From a virus, in the IMG/VR virus record IMGVR_UViG_3300037088_000308, positions 1 to 29,977 of that record: a stretch of 29,977 nucleotides of DNA; one strand, written 5' to 3'. Position numbers and translations under genes: made by a program. Below, one piece after another: positions 8,351-16,026 of the stretch. The notes under the pieces are model-generated. The model saw only the letters and a list, made by a program, of their open reading frames with translations, searched no databases and had not been told where the DNA came from. Position 1 is the first letter of the stretch. Every line of letters starts with the position of its first letter.

Positions 8351-10996
8351 ATGCCAAGTTTAACTAACAATTTTAATAATATTCCGACAAGTGCAAGTAA
8401 TATATCAACGAGTGCTATGGGAATTGGTGGATCAATTAATCAAATGAAAAACCCATCGAATTTTGGTTCAGCTTCAGTAAATTTGGCCAATTCGGCTATA
8501 AATTTAGCCGGTAGTATTACCGATTTACAAAACAGTATAAATGGATTATTTAATGTTGATAAAGATGTGATTAATCAAAATATGAATATAATGCGTGGGA
8601 ATCATTATATCTCAGGATATGAAAGAGTACCAGTTCCACCACTCCCACCAATCGATCCATTTTCACCATCAAATGTATTGGCTGATTTTTTACCACCAGA
8701 AGCTAATGATGTGTTAGGATTAGGACAAGATATTCATACACAACCATTGGTTGAATATGATTTGGAGAATTTCAAATATTTAATGGATAGAACAGATGAC
8801 GCGGATTCTTTCTATGAAGATCCATTATATATGTCTTTTGATATAATATTTGATAGGACAGTATCTCCTTTGTTTAATGGTGAAATTGATAGATTCTTTG
8901 AAGTATACGCTACGAATGATTATTTAAATAAAGCTTGGATTCATTATAAGAAATTTACTCAATTATTTTTTAAAATATTTAATGGAATTGGACCTCAAAA
9001 ATATCAGGTTACAAATGTTCCATTTATGCCTATATCTCCTGTTATGAATAGTGCTGAAATTAAAAGAAATAAGGTTTGGTATATAAATTCTATACTTGGT
9101 TTGGACAAATTAACTGCTAAGATTCCAAAATATACTGAAGATAAATTGACGATAACACTTTCCGAAGATGTCGCTATGTTGGTGAATTACATGATTGATT
9201 CATATAACAATTTCGCATATAATTACGCTCAACAAAGATATAATTTACCAGATAATTTAATGAGATTTAAAATGATGATTCGTTTTTCTGATATGAGAAC
9301 TATGAAATTATTAAATCATTTCGAATCACCTGATTATATGTATGATAAGGCTTCTGAGATTTATACTTTATATGACTGTAACTTTGATTTTTTCAATTCT
9401 AAAAATTTCGGAGATGAAGTTATCAATGGTGGTTTCGGTGTAGCTAAACAAGATAATCCATCTACTGTTAAGTTTGATATTATTTACAAATCAATACAGA
9501 AAGAATTCAGAACACCATTGATCAAAGGTGAAAGAAATAATGTAGTTAATAATAAAGAGGTTGATTCCAATTTATCTTTAACAAATTTATTCAGAGATAA
9601 ATTAGGAAGAACTTTGGAAGAGGAAATTTCAATGCAGGATATTCTCACTGGTGCCTTTGGTGCCGCGACATCGTTGAATAATATGTTACAAAATTATATA
9701 CCTAAATTTCAACCACCATTTCCAAAACTTCCACCAGATCTTTTAGGTGCAGTATACGATAATACAAATAATGAAAATGAATTTTATGGTAGAAGGGGTA
9801 GTATTGGTGAAACAGGTAATAGTCCAGTTGATGAATTAGTAAATGGTGATTTACCTAATGTTGATCCATTATTGGCAAGGAAAAATCTTATAGCAAAATT
9901 CACCTTGGATATGAAAGATAATTTTAATCGAGTTCTTCCTTCTGGAATAGCTGGATTAAATCTTGGTAATGATTATCAACAAATAACAACCGCCCCAAGA
10001 CAACCACATTTGGATTTCGATTATCATAATGACGGAACACCAACTCATGGAGATCTTGGATTTATTTCACTATTTTTAAGACCACCACACACTGGTAGTT
10101 TGGGATTCGATTATACAAATATCGGATTTACTTTTGGTGGTAATTTAGGATTTGATTATACTAACGATGGTTCACCAATTCATGGGGATTTAGGATTTGA
10201 CTATACAAATGATGGTTCACCAATTCACGGTGATCTGGGATTCGACTATACAAACAATGGTTCACCAATTCATGGGGATTTAGGATTCGACTATACAAAT
10301 GATGGAATACCGACACATGGTAACTTAGGAAACGATTACGCTAATATTGGAAGTAGAATTCCTTTAACCAACATTACATTATTCGGTAAGGGAAATAGAA
10401 CGAGTCCATCACTTGGATTTCTTTACACTAATTTATCTGAATTGAGGACAGTTAATTTAAATTCACTTTATGATAATTCGGTTCAAAGAACATATGTACC
10501 TTTGGGTGATTTATATTCTAATTTATCAGTGAAGAATACCAACGATTTAGGTACTGATTTCAGTAATGTTGCTGGAAAACCTGTACCTGAATTGAATCAA
10601 CTTTTCGGTAAAGTAGAAAAACCTCCAGTTGAATTAAATTCATTGTTTACGAATAATGAAAATCAAAAATCAACTCAGGATATGGGTACATTATTCAGTG
10701 GAACAGAAAAACCATCTGTTCAGGATTTAGGAAATGATTTTGCTAATAATGGAATAAGACCAAATACAGATTTGGGATCTGATTTTACAAATACCGATCA
10801 AAAGAGAAATGTTTCTTTGGATAATGTATATGATAATAATTCGATTGGACATAATCAGACCGATCTAAATTCATTATATAATAATGTTATACCACCAAAA
10901 CAAGGATTAGAGGGAGATACAATAGATATTAAAACTACGGAAAAATCAAAACAAGATTTGGGTGAATCCTATGAAAACAATTTAATTGAAGAATGA
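8351..10996 (+). CDS. Large baseplate-operon protein with C-terminal 15-residue repeats
   Basis: 881 aa in two parts. Residues 1-537 start Asn/Ser-rich, contain a Pro-rich turn (PPLPPIDPFSP), then a folded region with SFYEDPLYMSFDIIFDRTVSP and helices. Residues 538-881 are about 23 repeats of near 15 residues, consensus L-G-x-[DL]-[YF]-x-N followed by about eight variable residues ending in D, T or N. Four central copies (10145-10324) are almost identical (LGFDYTNDGSPIHGD). Outer copies are degenerate but keep Leu1, Gly2 and the aromatic at position 5. The protein lies between the hub and spike genes, so it is almost surely a tail or baseplate component. The repeat tail may be a flexible or solenoid extension, possibly a ruler, fibre or receptor contact. 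Its stop overlaps the next start by 4 nt. Confidence 0.8.
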   Translation: MPSLTNNFNNIPTSASNISTSAMGIGGSINQMKNPSNFGSASVNLANSAINLAGSITDLQNSINGLFNVDKDVINQNMNIMRGNHYISGYERVPVPPLPPIDPFSPSNVLADFLPPEANDVLGLGQDIHTQPLVEYDLENFKYLMDRTDDADSFYEDPLYMSFDIIFDRTVSPLFNGEIDRFFEVYATNDYLNKAWIHYKKFTQLFFKIFNGIGPQKYQVTNVPFMPISPVMNSAEIKRNKVWYINSILGLDKLTAKIPKYTEDKLTITLSEDVAMLVNYMIDSYNNFAYNYAQQRYNLPDNLMRFKMMIRFSDMRTMKLLNHFESPDYMYDKASEIYTLYDCNFDFFNSKNFGDEVINGGFGVAKQDNPSTVKFDIIYKSIQKEFRTPLIKGERNNVVNNKEVDSNLSLTNLFRDKLGRTLEEEISMQDILTGAFGAATSLNNMLQNYIPKFQPPFPKLPPDLLGAVYDNTNNENEFYGRRGSIGETGNSPVDELVNGDLPNVDPLLARKNLIAKFTLDMKDNFNRVLPSGIAGLNLGNDYQQITTAPRQPHLDFDYHNDGTPTHGDLGFISLFLRPPHTGSLGFDYTNIGFTFGGNLGFDYTNDGSPIHGDLGFDYTNDGSPIHGDLGFDYTNNGSPIHGDLGFDYTNDGIPTHGNLGNDYANIGSRIPLTNITLFGKGNRTSPSLGFLYTNLSELRTVNLNSLYDNSVQRTYVPLGDLYSNLSVKNTNDLGTDFSNVAGKPVPELNQLFGKVEKPPVELNSLFTNNENQKSTQDMGTLFSGTEKPSVQDLGNDFANNGIRPNTDLGSDFTNTDQKRNVSLDNVYDNNSIGHNQTDLNSLYNNVIPPKQGLEGDTIDIKTTEKSKQDLGESYENNLIEE
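9962..10993 (+). repeat. Array of about 23 repeats of 15 codons within the 881-aa gene
   Basis: Unit length is 45 nt (15 aa), with occasional 14, 16 and 17-residue units. The four perfect-to-near-perfect copies start at 10145, 10190, 10235 and 10280. Copy identity decays outward in both directions, as expected for recent expansion of an old array. Reading frame is kept throughout. Confidence 0.9.
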
Positions 10997-11670
10997 AACA
11001 TTTAAGTGATAAAATTTTCTTTGGAATCGTTGAAGATAATAAAGATCCTAACAGGAAAGGTAGAATTAAAGTCAGGGTTCAGGGTATGTTTGATGATATA
11101 CCTTTAGCTGATATTCCATATGCTTCTCCGGGATATTCAGTAGATGGAAAATCGTTTAATGTACCAGCTGTTGGTAAAATCGTGTCTGTTATATTTGGTT
11201 GGGGAGATATTTATCAACCCTATTATGTTGCTTGTAATTATTTCAATACAAATTTACAGAAAAAATTGGCGGATTTGGGAGATGATGAATACGCTAATTT
11301 TACTGCATTGACATTTGATGAACGATGCCAAATATATGTAGATGATACAGATTTAACATTGGATTATTTGTTCAATAAAATGACAATTAACGATACAAAT
11401 ATAAATCTGGAATTAAAAGACAGTAAAGGAAATATAACTCTGGGGACTGTTGATGCTGATCAACAAGCTTTATTAACAGGACATTTTTTTGATTGGTTCG
11501 ATAAATTTGTGAATGAACTCATTAAACCAAGTTCACTACTTGCTGAGGGAAATCCTGTTATAAAATTGAAATTGGATGAAATATTGGCAGAATATAAGAC
11601 TGTCAAAGATACATTTTTATCTAAAAATGTTTTCATTGTGGATAATGATAAAGTAAAAAAATTGACTTAA
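10993..11670 (+). CDS. gp5/VgrG-like baseplate spike OB-fold protein
   Basis: 225 aa. Residues 9-31 (FFGIVEDNKDPNRKGRIKVR and on) are the signature start of the OB-fold domain found in T4 gp5, phage gpV and VgrG. They are followed by PLADIPYASPGYSVDGKSFN and GKIVSVIFGWGDIYQPYYVA, the usual next strands. The OB domain sits beneath the hub and presents the central spike. The C-terminal part (LELKDSKGNITLGTVDADQQ, then helical EILAEYKTVKDTFLSKN) does not look like the gp5 lysozyme domain. The lytic function is instead in the next gene (M23 peptidase), so spike and tail lysin are split here. Start overlaps the preceding stop (ATGA). Confidence 0.85.
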   Translation: MKHLSDKIFFGIVEDNKDPNRKGRIKVRVQGMFDDIPLADIPYASPGYSVDGKSFNVPAVGKIVSVIFGWGDIYQPYYVACNYFNTNLQKKLADLGDDEYANFTALTFDERCQIYVDDTDLTLDYLFNKMTINDTNINLELKDSKGNITLGTVDADQQALLTGHFFDWFDKFVNELIKPSSLLAEGNPVIKLKLDEILAEYKTVKDTFLSKNVFIVDNDKVKKLT

Positions 11671-11675
11671 AATAA

Positions 11676-12833
11676 ATGGCTGGAAAAAGATATAGTGATC
11701 CTAATGTAGATGATACAGATTTGACCATCAATAAAGTAAAATATAGTGATAGTGATTATACTGGAAGTGAAGCCAAACAAACAGTAAAAACAACGGTTCA
11801 AAAGGAAACTCAACAAATGAGTGATTCCAAAAGTTCAACTTTATCTAAAGGTGAACAAACTGGTTCACCAAATGGAGAAGATAATGACAAAGATGGAAAA
11901 TATGTTGATGTTGGATTAGTGGATAAAGTAAATAAGGACGAGGTTAATAAAATTCAATATATTCAACAAAACAACCCAGATTATTTTGAAGAGGTAGGTC
12001 AGAATGCTGATGATTTATTGAGTGGATTTACAAATGCTGATTCAGGAGTTACATTTTTGGAGAGTGAAGATATGACTTTGGGAACTATAATAAACGAAAA
12101 TGGAATCACTTATGTTGATAATTCAGATCCAAATGCTGTAACAACCACCACAACGACCACATCAGGAACAGTAACAACAACTCAAATAAACCCATCAGAG
12201 ATTCTTTCTGTATCTGATGTCTTTGCACATCCAACTAATCATGTAGGAACTATAACATCCCCATTTGGATTTAGAATTTTAACAAATGGCGGTAAATGGG
12301 AATTTCATGGGGGAACAGATATTGGGGCAAAAAATGGGACAAAAGTATATGCTGTGTATGCCGGTATAATTCAACATGCGTATAGTCCATATGTTAATCA
12401 AATAGAATCTCCAAAAGGAAGTGGTATAAATAAATATGGTCAGAGTATTTATCGTTCTCCGAGTGGATATGGTAATTCAGTTTGGTTAGTTTTTTATTCT
12501 CCGAATGACGGTAAACAATATGTGGCAATATATGGACACTTACAGGATGTATTTGTTAAAGCGGGTGATAAGGTTGATAAAGGTCAATTGTTAGGGACTA
12601 TTGGTGATACTGGATTTTCATATGGTAATCACTTACATTTCGAATTGAGATCTAATGATCCAACTAAAAAAACCGTTTTGAAAAGTGATTATTTAGCCGG
12701 GTATAACAATAGAAAAGCATCTGGTATTCAAACTGGTTTCTATGGTGTCAATAGAATTAAGGATGAGAATGGAGATTGGGTAATTAATAATACCACAATT
12801 TTTGTAGATCCTAAATCTATGGGAATAATATAA
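11676..12833 (+). CDS. Tail-associated M23 zinc endopeptidase
   Basis: 385 aa. The N-terminal half (1-175) is Thr/Asp/Lys-rich and probably disordered, ending in a run of Thr residues. The C-terminal half is an M23/LytM peptidase: TSPFGFRI, then HGGTDIG with zinc ligands His211 and Asp215, KVYAVYAGII, VAIYGHLQDVFVKAGDKVDK, and NHLHFE with His319 and His321. All ligands and catalytic His are present, so it should cut peptide cross-links in peptidoglycan. As the last gene of the baseplate run, it is most likely carried at the tail tip to breach the cell wall during DNA entry rather than acting as the lysis endolysin. It has no signal peptide. Confidence 0.93.
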   Translation: MAGKRYSDPNVDDTDLTINKVKYSDSDYTGSEAKQTVKTTVQKETQQMSDSKSSTLSKGEQTGSPNGEDNDKDGKYVDVGLVDKVNKDEVNKIQYIQQNNPDYFEEVGQNADDLLSGFTNADSGVTFLESEDMTLGTIINENGITYVDNSDPNAVTTTTTTTSGTVTTTQINPSEILSVSDVFAHPTNHVGTITSPFGFRILTNGGKWEFHGGTDIGAKNGTKVYAVYAGIIQHAYSPYVNQIESPKGSGINKYGQSIYRSPSGYGNSVWLVFYSPNDGKQYVAIYGHLQDVFVKAGDKVDKGQLLGTIGDTGFSYGNHLHFELRSNDPTKKTVLKSDYLAGYNNRKASGIQTGFYGVNRIKDENGDWVINNTTIFVDPKSMGII

Positions 12834-12889
12834 AATATTAAACCTTTCGTCAATTTATTCATAAAATAGGTAAATAAATTTTTTATATT

Positions 12890-13849
12890 ATGCCTAATTA
12901 TATAGATGGATTATTCTGGGAAAGATATCGTCCAAAATCATTGAATCAAATGGTTCTTCTTCCGAGAATCAAAGCCGAACTTGGAGAGGGATTCAAAAGG
13001 AATTATTTACTTCACGGACATCAAGGAACTGGAAAAAGTACAATTACCAGAATTTTATTGAAAGATAGAGATTTTATTAGAATAAATGCATCGTTAAATG
13101 GAAAGATAGATACATTAAGGGATGAATTGGAAGATTTTTGTACTTCTATGAAATCTCCATTTATCAAATCAGATGATAGCATGAAATATGTTTATATGGA
13201 AGAATTTGAGAATTCGACTAAGGATTTTCAAGAGGCTTTCAAGGCATTTATTGAAGATTATGACCAGAGGGTTAGATTCATTATTACAATGAATGAAATC
13301 CAATCCATTAAAGTTCCGGCTCTTTTATCTCGTTTCGAACCATTATTGAAATTTGATCCGATAAATGATGAAGAAAGAGAATTTTTACATAGTGGATATA
13401 CCAAGTATTTAACCGCTGTTAGTAAACACGCTGGATTAAATTTGAAACCAGAAACAATAACAAATTTGATAAATACTTATTTCCCTGATTTGAGAGCGGC
13501 TGTTCAGGGTGTTCATGCTATATTTTTGACGGGGAATGAGGATATTCAAATTCAGGAAACCTATACGGATATCTATGAATTTATTTTAGGTAGTAAGTCT
13601 ACTTTTGATAATATTTACGATTTTGTTGTAGATAATTACACAAATAGGCCAAAGGATTTAATGTTTATTCTTGGTAGACCATTCTACAAATATCTAAAAA
13701 CTAATCATCCAGATATAATTACAAATAAGGGTTTCAACCTTATTGGAATTTCAAAAAGTTATAATGAAAATTATGAAACGACAGTAGATCCTGTCATTCA
13801 TTTAATATCTTATATTTCAGAAATAAAGAAAACTTTGTTTACTCAATAA
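12890..13849 (+). CDS. 44: Sliding-clamp loader ATPase (T4 gp44-like)
   Basis: 319-aa AAA+ ATPase that would load the phage sliding clamp at primer ends. It opens with the RFC/gp44 signature WERYRPKSLNQMV. Walker A GHQGTGKST is at residues 43-51, the acidic Walker B VYMEEFE at 101-107 (the DEAD position reads MEEF), and SRF at 147-149 gives the arginine finger. The C-terminal collar region is helical. Length matches T4 gp44 (319 aa). It lies 56 nt after the tail lysin gene on the same strand, an unusual neighbour for a replication gene, and its small-subunit partner gp62 is not in the window. An AT-rich leader (TTTTTTATATT) precedes the ATG. Confidence 0.92.
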   Translation: MPNYIDGLFWERYRPKSLNQMVLLPRIKAELGEGFKRNYLLHGHQGTGKSTITRILLKDRDFIRINASLNGKIDTLRDELEDFCTSMKSPFIKSDDSMKYVYMEEFENSTKDFQEAFKAFIEDYDQRVRFIITMNEIQSIKVPALLSRFEPLLKFDPINDEEREFLHSGYTKYLTAVSKHAGLNLKPETITNLINTYFPDLRAAVQGVHAIFLTGNEDIQIQETYTDIYEFILGSKSTFDNIYDFVVDNYTNRPKDLMFILGRPFYKYLKTNHPDIITNKGFNLIGISKSYNENYETTVDPVIHLISYISEIKKTLFTQ

Positions 13850-13858
13850 TCAAAAAGG

Positions 13859-13890
13859 GAATTCCCCGCCCCTCACGAGGCGGAGAATTC
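13859..13890 (-). terminator. Hairpin terminator between convergent transcripts
   Basis: GAATTC-c-CCGCC (13859-13870) pairs with GGCGG-a-GAATTC (13879-13890), leaving an 8-nt loop: 11 base pairs with one mismatch in a GC-poor region. On the minus strand the stem is followed after two bases by five T residues, the form of an intrinsic terminator for the 14892-to-13922 transcript. On the plus strand it lies 10 nt after the clamp-loader stop but lacks a T-run, so bidirectional use is possible but weaker. Confidence 0.75.
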
Positions 13891-13921
13891 GGAATTAACC
13901 AATCATTAAGCAAACATGATA

Positions 13922-14014
13922 TTAATTCTCTTCGATAATTTTCTTAATTTCCTCTTTGATTTCTTGTGCTTGCCACTCAGGAGACATCATTTTCTTTTTA
14001 AGACTGTCGAACAT
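13922..14014 (-). CDS. Candidate 30-aa mini-protein
   Basis: ATG at 14014 gives MFDSLKKKMMSPEWQAQEIK and a further ten residues, ending at TAA 13922-13924. It is highly charged and helix-forming. AAAAAGG lies a few bases upstream of the ATG, a fair ribosome-binding site, and a promoter-like pair lies at 14054-14086. The frame is open upstream to a stop before 14070 but without another ATG. It ends 32 nt before the terminator hairpin. Function unknown. The gene call rests on the leader, promoter and terminator context rather than on homology. Confidence 0.4.
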   Translation of the reverse strand: MFDSLKKKMMSPEWQAQEIKEEIKKIIEEN

Positions 14015-14053
14015 ACCTTTTTGATTTAATATTGATTTGATTAATGATTTCTG

Positions 14054-14086
14054 TAAAGATAATGAAATTTATTTCTAATAAAAAAA
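14054..14086 (-). promoter_or_regulatory. Weak early-type promoter before the mini-gene
   Basis: TTTTTTTATT (14086..14077) followed after 15 nt by TATCTTTA (14061..14054). It matches the other early-type promoters except for A instead of the final G of TAnnTTTG and one extra spacer base. It would drive the 30-aa gene at 14014. Confidence 0.4.
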
Positions 14087-14094
14087 TTTTTAGC

Positions 14095-14892
14095 TTATTT
14101 TTTTTCTTTTTTCACTAATTTCCACGATGGAACACGAATTGTACCCGTATTCACAATAATACCCTTTAGCTTAAGTTCCCACATAATATTTTCAATCTTA
14201 GTTTTCTTCTGCTTCAGTGTATAACTGTCTGAAAATTCGGGAATAAGGATAACATCAATTTCTTTTTTAGAGAGTGATTTACCCTTTAAACTTTCAATTA
14301 GGATACCAGTTATGAGTTCCTTATCCTTAGTTTTATTGATTACGGAATTAGCTTTTTTGGTTTCTGAATTAGCTTTTTTCTCAGTTTTTTCGGGTTTTAC
14401 CGTTTTCGGAACTTCATGAATCGGATTCTCTGTTATCGAATCTTTCACTACAACTGTTGTTTTTTCAATGAAAGGATCTGAAGCGGTCATTGTAACAGAT
14501 GATTTGTTGAATGCCTTGGAAATTAATCTTCTTCCCGTAGGATTCATGTCATGAATGTTATATTTTGGAAGAGGAAGATTATTTGTCTTACAAAAATCAA
14601 CGATCCATTGTGCACATTCAAAACCAGTTGGAGTGTAGGATTCTTCATTATTAAAAACAGTGAAATCCTCTGTTACCTGCATAATGACATCAGCCAATAA
14701 ATAATCGAAGCTAATAAAGCCGGGATAAGTTCCCTCTTTCTTGAATTGTTCTTCGATATGTTCAGTGAATTGACTGTATGATTTGATAACCACAAATTGT
14801 TCCTTATATAAAGGATTACTTGTTTTGTAAAAAATATCGAGAGGACGAAGTTTGTCATCGATAAATACATTGTATGTCATTTCTCGTTTCAT
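14095..14892 (-). CDS. Receiver-domain (cREC-like) protein with C-terminal helical/winged-helix-like domain
   Basis: 265 aa. Residues 6-135 resemble the cyclic-phosphate-processing receiver domain: NVFIDDKLRPLDIF, a middle strand PGFISFDYLLA with the acceptor-like Asp, then GFECAQWIVDFCKTNNLPLP and YNIHDMNPTGRRLI, the D-M-N-P-G-x-R pattern of this group. A Lys/Thr/Glu-rich linker (about 165-190) leads to a C-terminal domain with KGKSLSKKEIDVIL and KIENIMWELKLKGIIV, which looks like a winged helix. It may process or sense cyclic-phosphate RNA or nucleotide ends, or regulate transcription. This is family inference only. Starts at 14892 (MKREMTYNVF) or 14880 (MTYNVF) are both plausible. The leader contains no TAnnTTTG box. 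Confidence 0.65.
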   Translation of the reverse strand: MKREMTYNVFIDDKLRPLDIFYKTSNPLYKEQFVVIKSYSQFTEHIEEQFKKEGTYPGFISFDYLLADVIMQVTEDFTVFNNEESYTPTGFECAQWIVDFCKTNNLPLPKYNIHDMNPTGRRLISKAFNKSSVTMTASDPFIEKTTVVVKDSITENPIHEVPKTVKPEKTEKKANSETKKANSVINKTKDKELITGILIESLKGKSLSKKEIDVILIPEFSDSYTLKQKKTKIENIMWELKLKGIIVNTGTIRVPSWKLVKKEKK

Positions 14893-14960
14893 ATTAATTT
14901 AATTATATTGATTGATTTAATTGAAGGGTTCTATTATAGTTGTATTAATATTAAAAGTTG

Positions 14961-15398
14961 TTAATCTTTTTTACATTTAGCTTTCAATTCTTCCCAAGTT
15001 GGTTTTGTTCCCTGTGGTACAAAAAATTCTATCCCTTGATTTGAATGGTCATATTCATAATCCAAATACCAATTATTATCTGGTCCACCCTCATTTAATA
15101 AATTCGATTTTACTTTTTTCAAATACGCACTTTCATAAGGTGCACCATCCATAATAAAATGATCAACTGAACTGGAATTTGAAAATCTATATTCCTTATC
15201 ACAAAGTTCCATGATGATAAATCTATTACAGTCATACCAATCCTGAACAAAATTTCCAGAGTTGAAAATTTTCTTATCCTTTAAATTGTTATATGATATT
15301 TCAACGGATTCATAAATAATCTTTTCTCTTATTTGATTTCCGTCTTTATCATCTTCAATAAAGGCCCCTCCTTTGTAATTGATTGAAATTACACCCAT
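14961..15398 (-). CDS. Hypothetical protein, 145 aa
   Basis: Unrecognised acidic soluble protein (MGVISINYKGGAFIEDDKDG, then WYDCNRFIIMELCDKEYRFS, ending GTKPTWEELKAKCKKD). The frame extends upstream to an ATG at 15482, but that 28-residue extension lies in a patch of 48% GC, unlike the rest of the window. I prefer ATG 15398 because it is preceded by AAGGA at suitable spacing. If the longer form is real, the first residues would be MDVRAKYTEEWWRIGSP. No catalytic motif was seen. Confidence 0.65.
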   Translation of the reverse strand: MGVISINYKGGAFIEDDKDGNQIREKIIYESVEISYNNLKDKKIFNSGNFVQDWYDCNRFIIMELCDKEYRFSNSSSVDHFIMDGAPYESAYLKKVKSNLLNEGGPDNNWYLDYEYDHSNQGIEFFVPQGTKPTWEELKAKCKKD

Positions 15399-15420
15399 AT
15401 TTTTCCTTATAATATTTAGT

Positions 15421-15520
15421 TCATTGGTCTGTGGACTCCCGATTCTCCACCACTCTTCCGTGTATTTGGCCCTTACATCCAAATGTTATGGGTAAACTTC
15501 CGCTACCGGCGTGCTAATTT
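15421..15520. other. GC-rich patch of foreign composition
   Basis: 48 of these 100 bases are G or C, against roughly 30% around them. The patch includes CGCTACCGGCGTGC. It has no tRNA cloverleaf, no inverted-repeat ends and only a short open frame on the minus strand. It looks like a recombination scar or captured fragment upstream of the 145-aa gene. Confidence 0.5.
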
Positions 15521-15567
15521 TTTGGATCGTATCTAATTACACTAATCGACCAACAAACATTTCTTAT

Positions 15568-15714
15568 TTATAAATAAATTAAAAATTCGTATTTATATTC
15601 GTTTTTATCAAATTGTATCATACCTCTCTTTAGATATTTTCTACCAAGAAGATATTCTACGGTTTTCTTATTGACTAAATCCCCTCCCTCAAAAGCATAT
15701 TTTTTGAAATTCAA
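15568..15714 (-). pseudogene. Coding-like 48-codon frame, probably the frameshifted end of the 92-aa gene
   Basis: Between 15714 and 15568 a frame without ATG reads like protein: LNFKKYAFEGGDLVNKKTVE, then YLLGRKYLKRGMIQFDKNEY, ending KYEFLIYL. It overlaps the end of the 92-aa gene in another frame. Removing one A from the A6 tract (15700-15705) would join the two frames as ...IEFQK-YAFEGGDLV..., giving a 132-aa protein. So this is either the broken C-terminus of the upstream gene, a sequencing indel, or a small gene starting at TTG 15714. Function unknown. Confidence 0.5.
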
Positions 15715-15967
15715 TTGAACTTTGTAAATGCTTTATATCTTCATTGACTTCTTTGATAAGATGGTCAATAACCTGTTGAGTAGGTTTTTCAATAATATCA
15801 TCACAATGGACTGTATAACCGTAGCCATGTCCACCATCACTTGATTCCCCCCAATATTCCATGGCTTCATGAATATAGTTTTCATCATCGGTTTTTTCAA
15901 CAAGGACATATTCCCTGTGTTCACCACTACTATATGTTTTTCTGAAAAGACAAATGACGAATTCCAT
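15689..15967 (-). CDS. Hypothetical protein, 92 aa, possibly truncated by frameshift
   Basis: Starts MEFVICLFRKTYSSGEHREY and contains a Gly/Tyr-rich turn SSDGGHGYGYTVHCDD and a C-terminal helix VIDHLIKEVNEDIKHLQ. No family is recognised. The last residues (FQKICF) read through an A6 tract beyond which another frame continues as credible protein (see 15568-15714), so the full product may be 132 aa. A clear early-type promoter (15995-16026) lies 27 nt before the ATG, marking it as the first gene of its transcript and as probably expressed early in infection. Confidence 0.7.
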   Translation of the reverse strand: MEFVICLFRKTYSSGEHREYVLVEKTDDENYIHEAMEYWGESSDGGHGYGYTVHCDDIIEKPTQQVIDHLIKEVNEDIKHLQSSIEFQKICF

Positions 15968-15994
15968 AATTTAAAATTATTAAAGCGAATTGAA

Positions 15995-16026
15995 CAAAAG
16001 TAATAAATTGAATTGGAATAAAAAAA
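15995..16026 (-). promoter_or_regulatory. Early-type promoter: T-tract plus TACTTTTG
   Basis: TTTTTTTATT (16026..16017), 14-nt spacer, TACTTTTG (16002..15995), then 27 nt to the ATG at 15967. The T-tract sits at the stop codon of the upstream 271-aa gene. Confidence 0.75.

Noticed and set aside
10145-10324. CRISPR-like repeat array
   Set aside because: The 45-nt units are directly adjacent without spacers and keep one reading frame; they are protein repeats.
15420-15530. Possible tRNA in the GC-rich patch
   Set aside because: No T-loop GGTTC-type sequence, no acceptor stem pairing and no cloverleaf could be drawn on either strand.
15569-15576. TATAAATA as a late promoter
   Set aside because: It lies in the palindrome TATTTATAAATA, points both ways and has no start codon 20-25 nt downstream on either strand.
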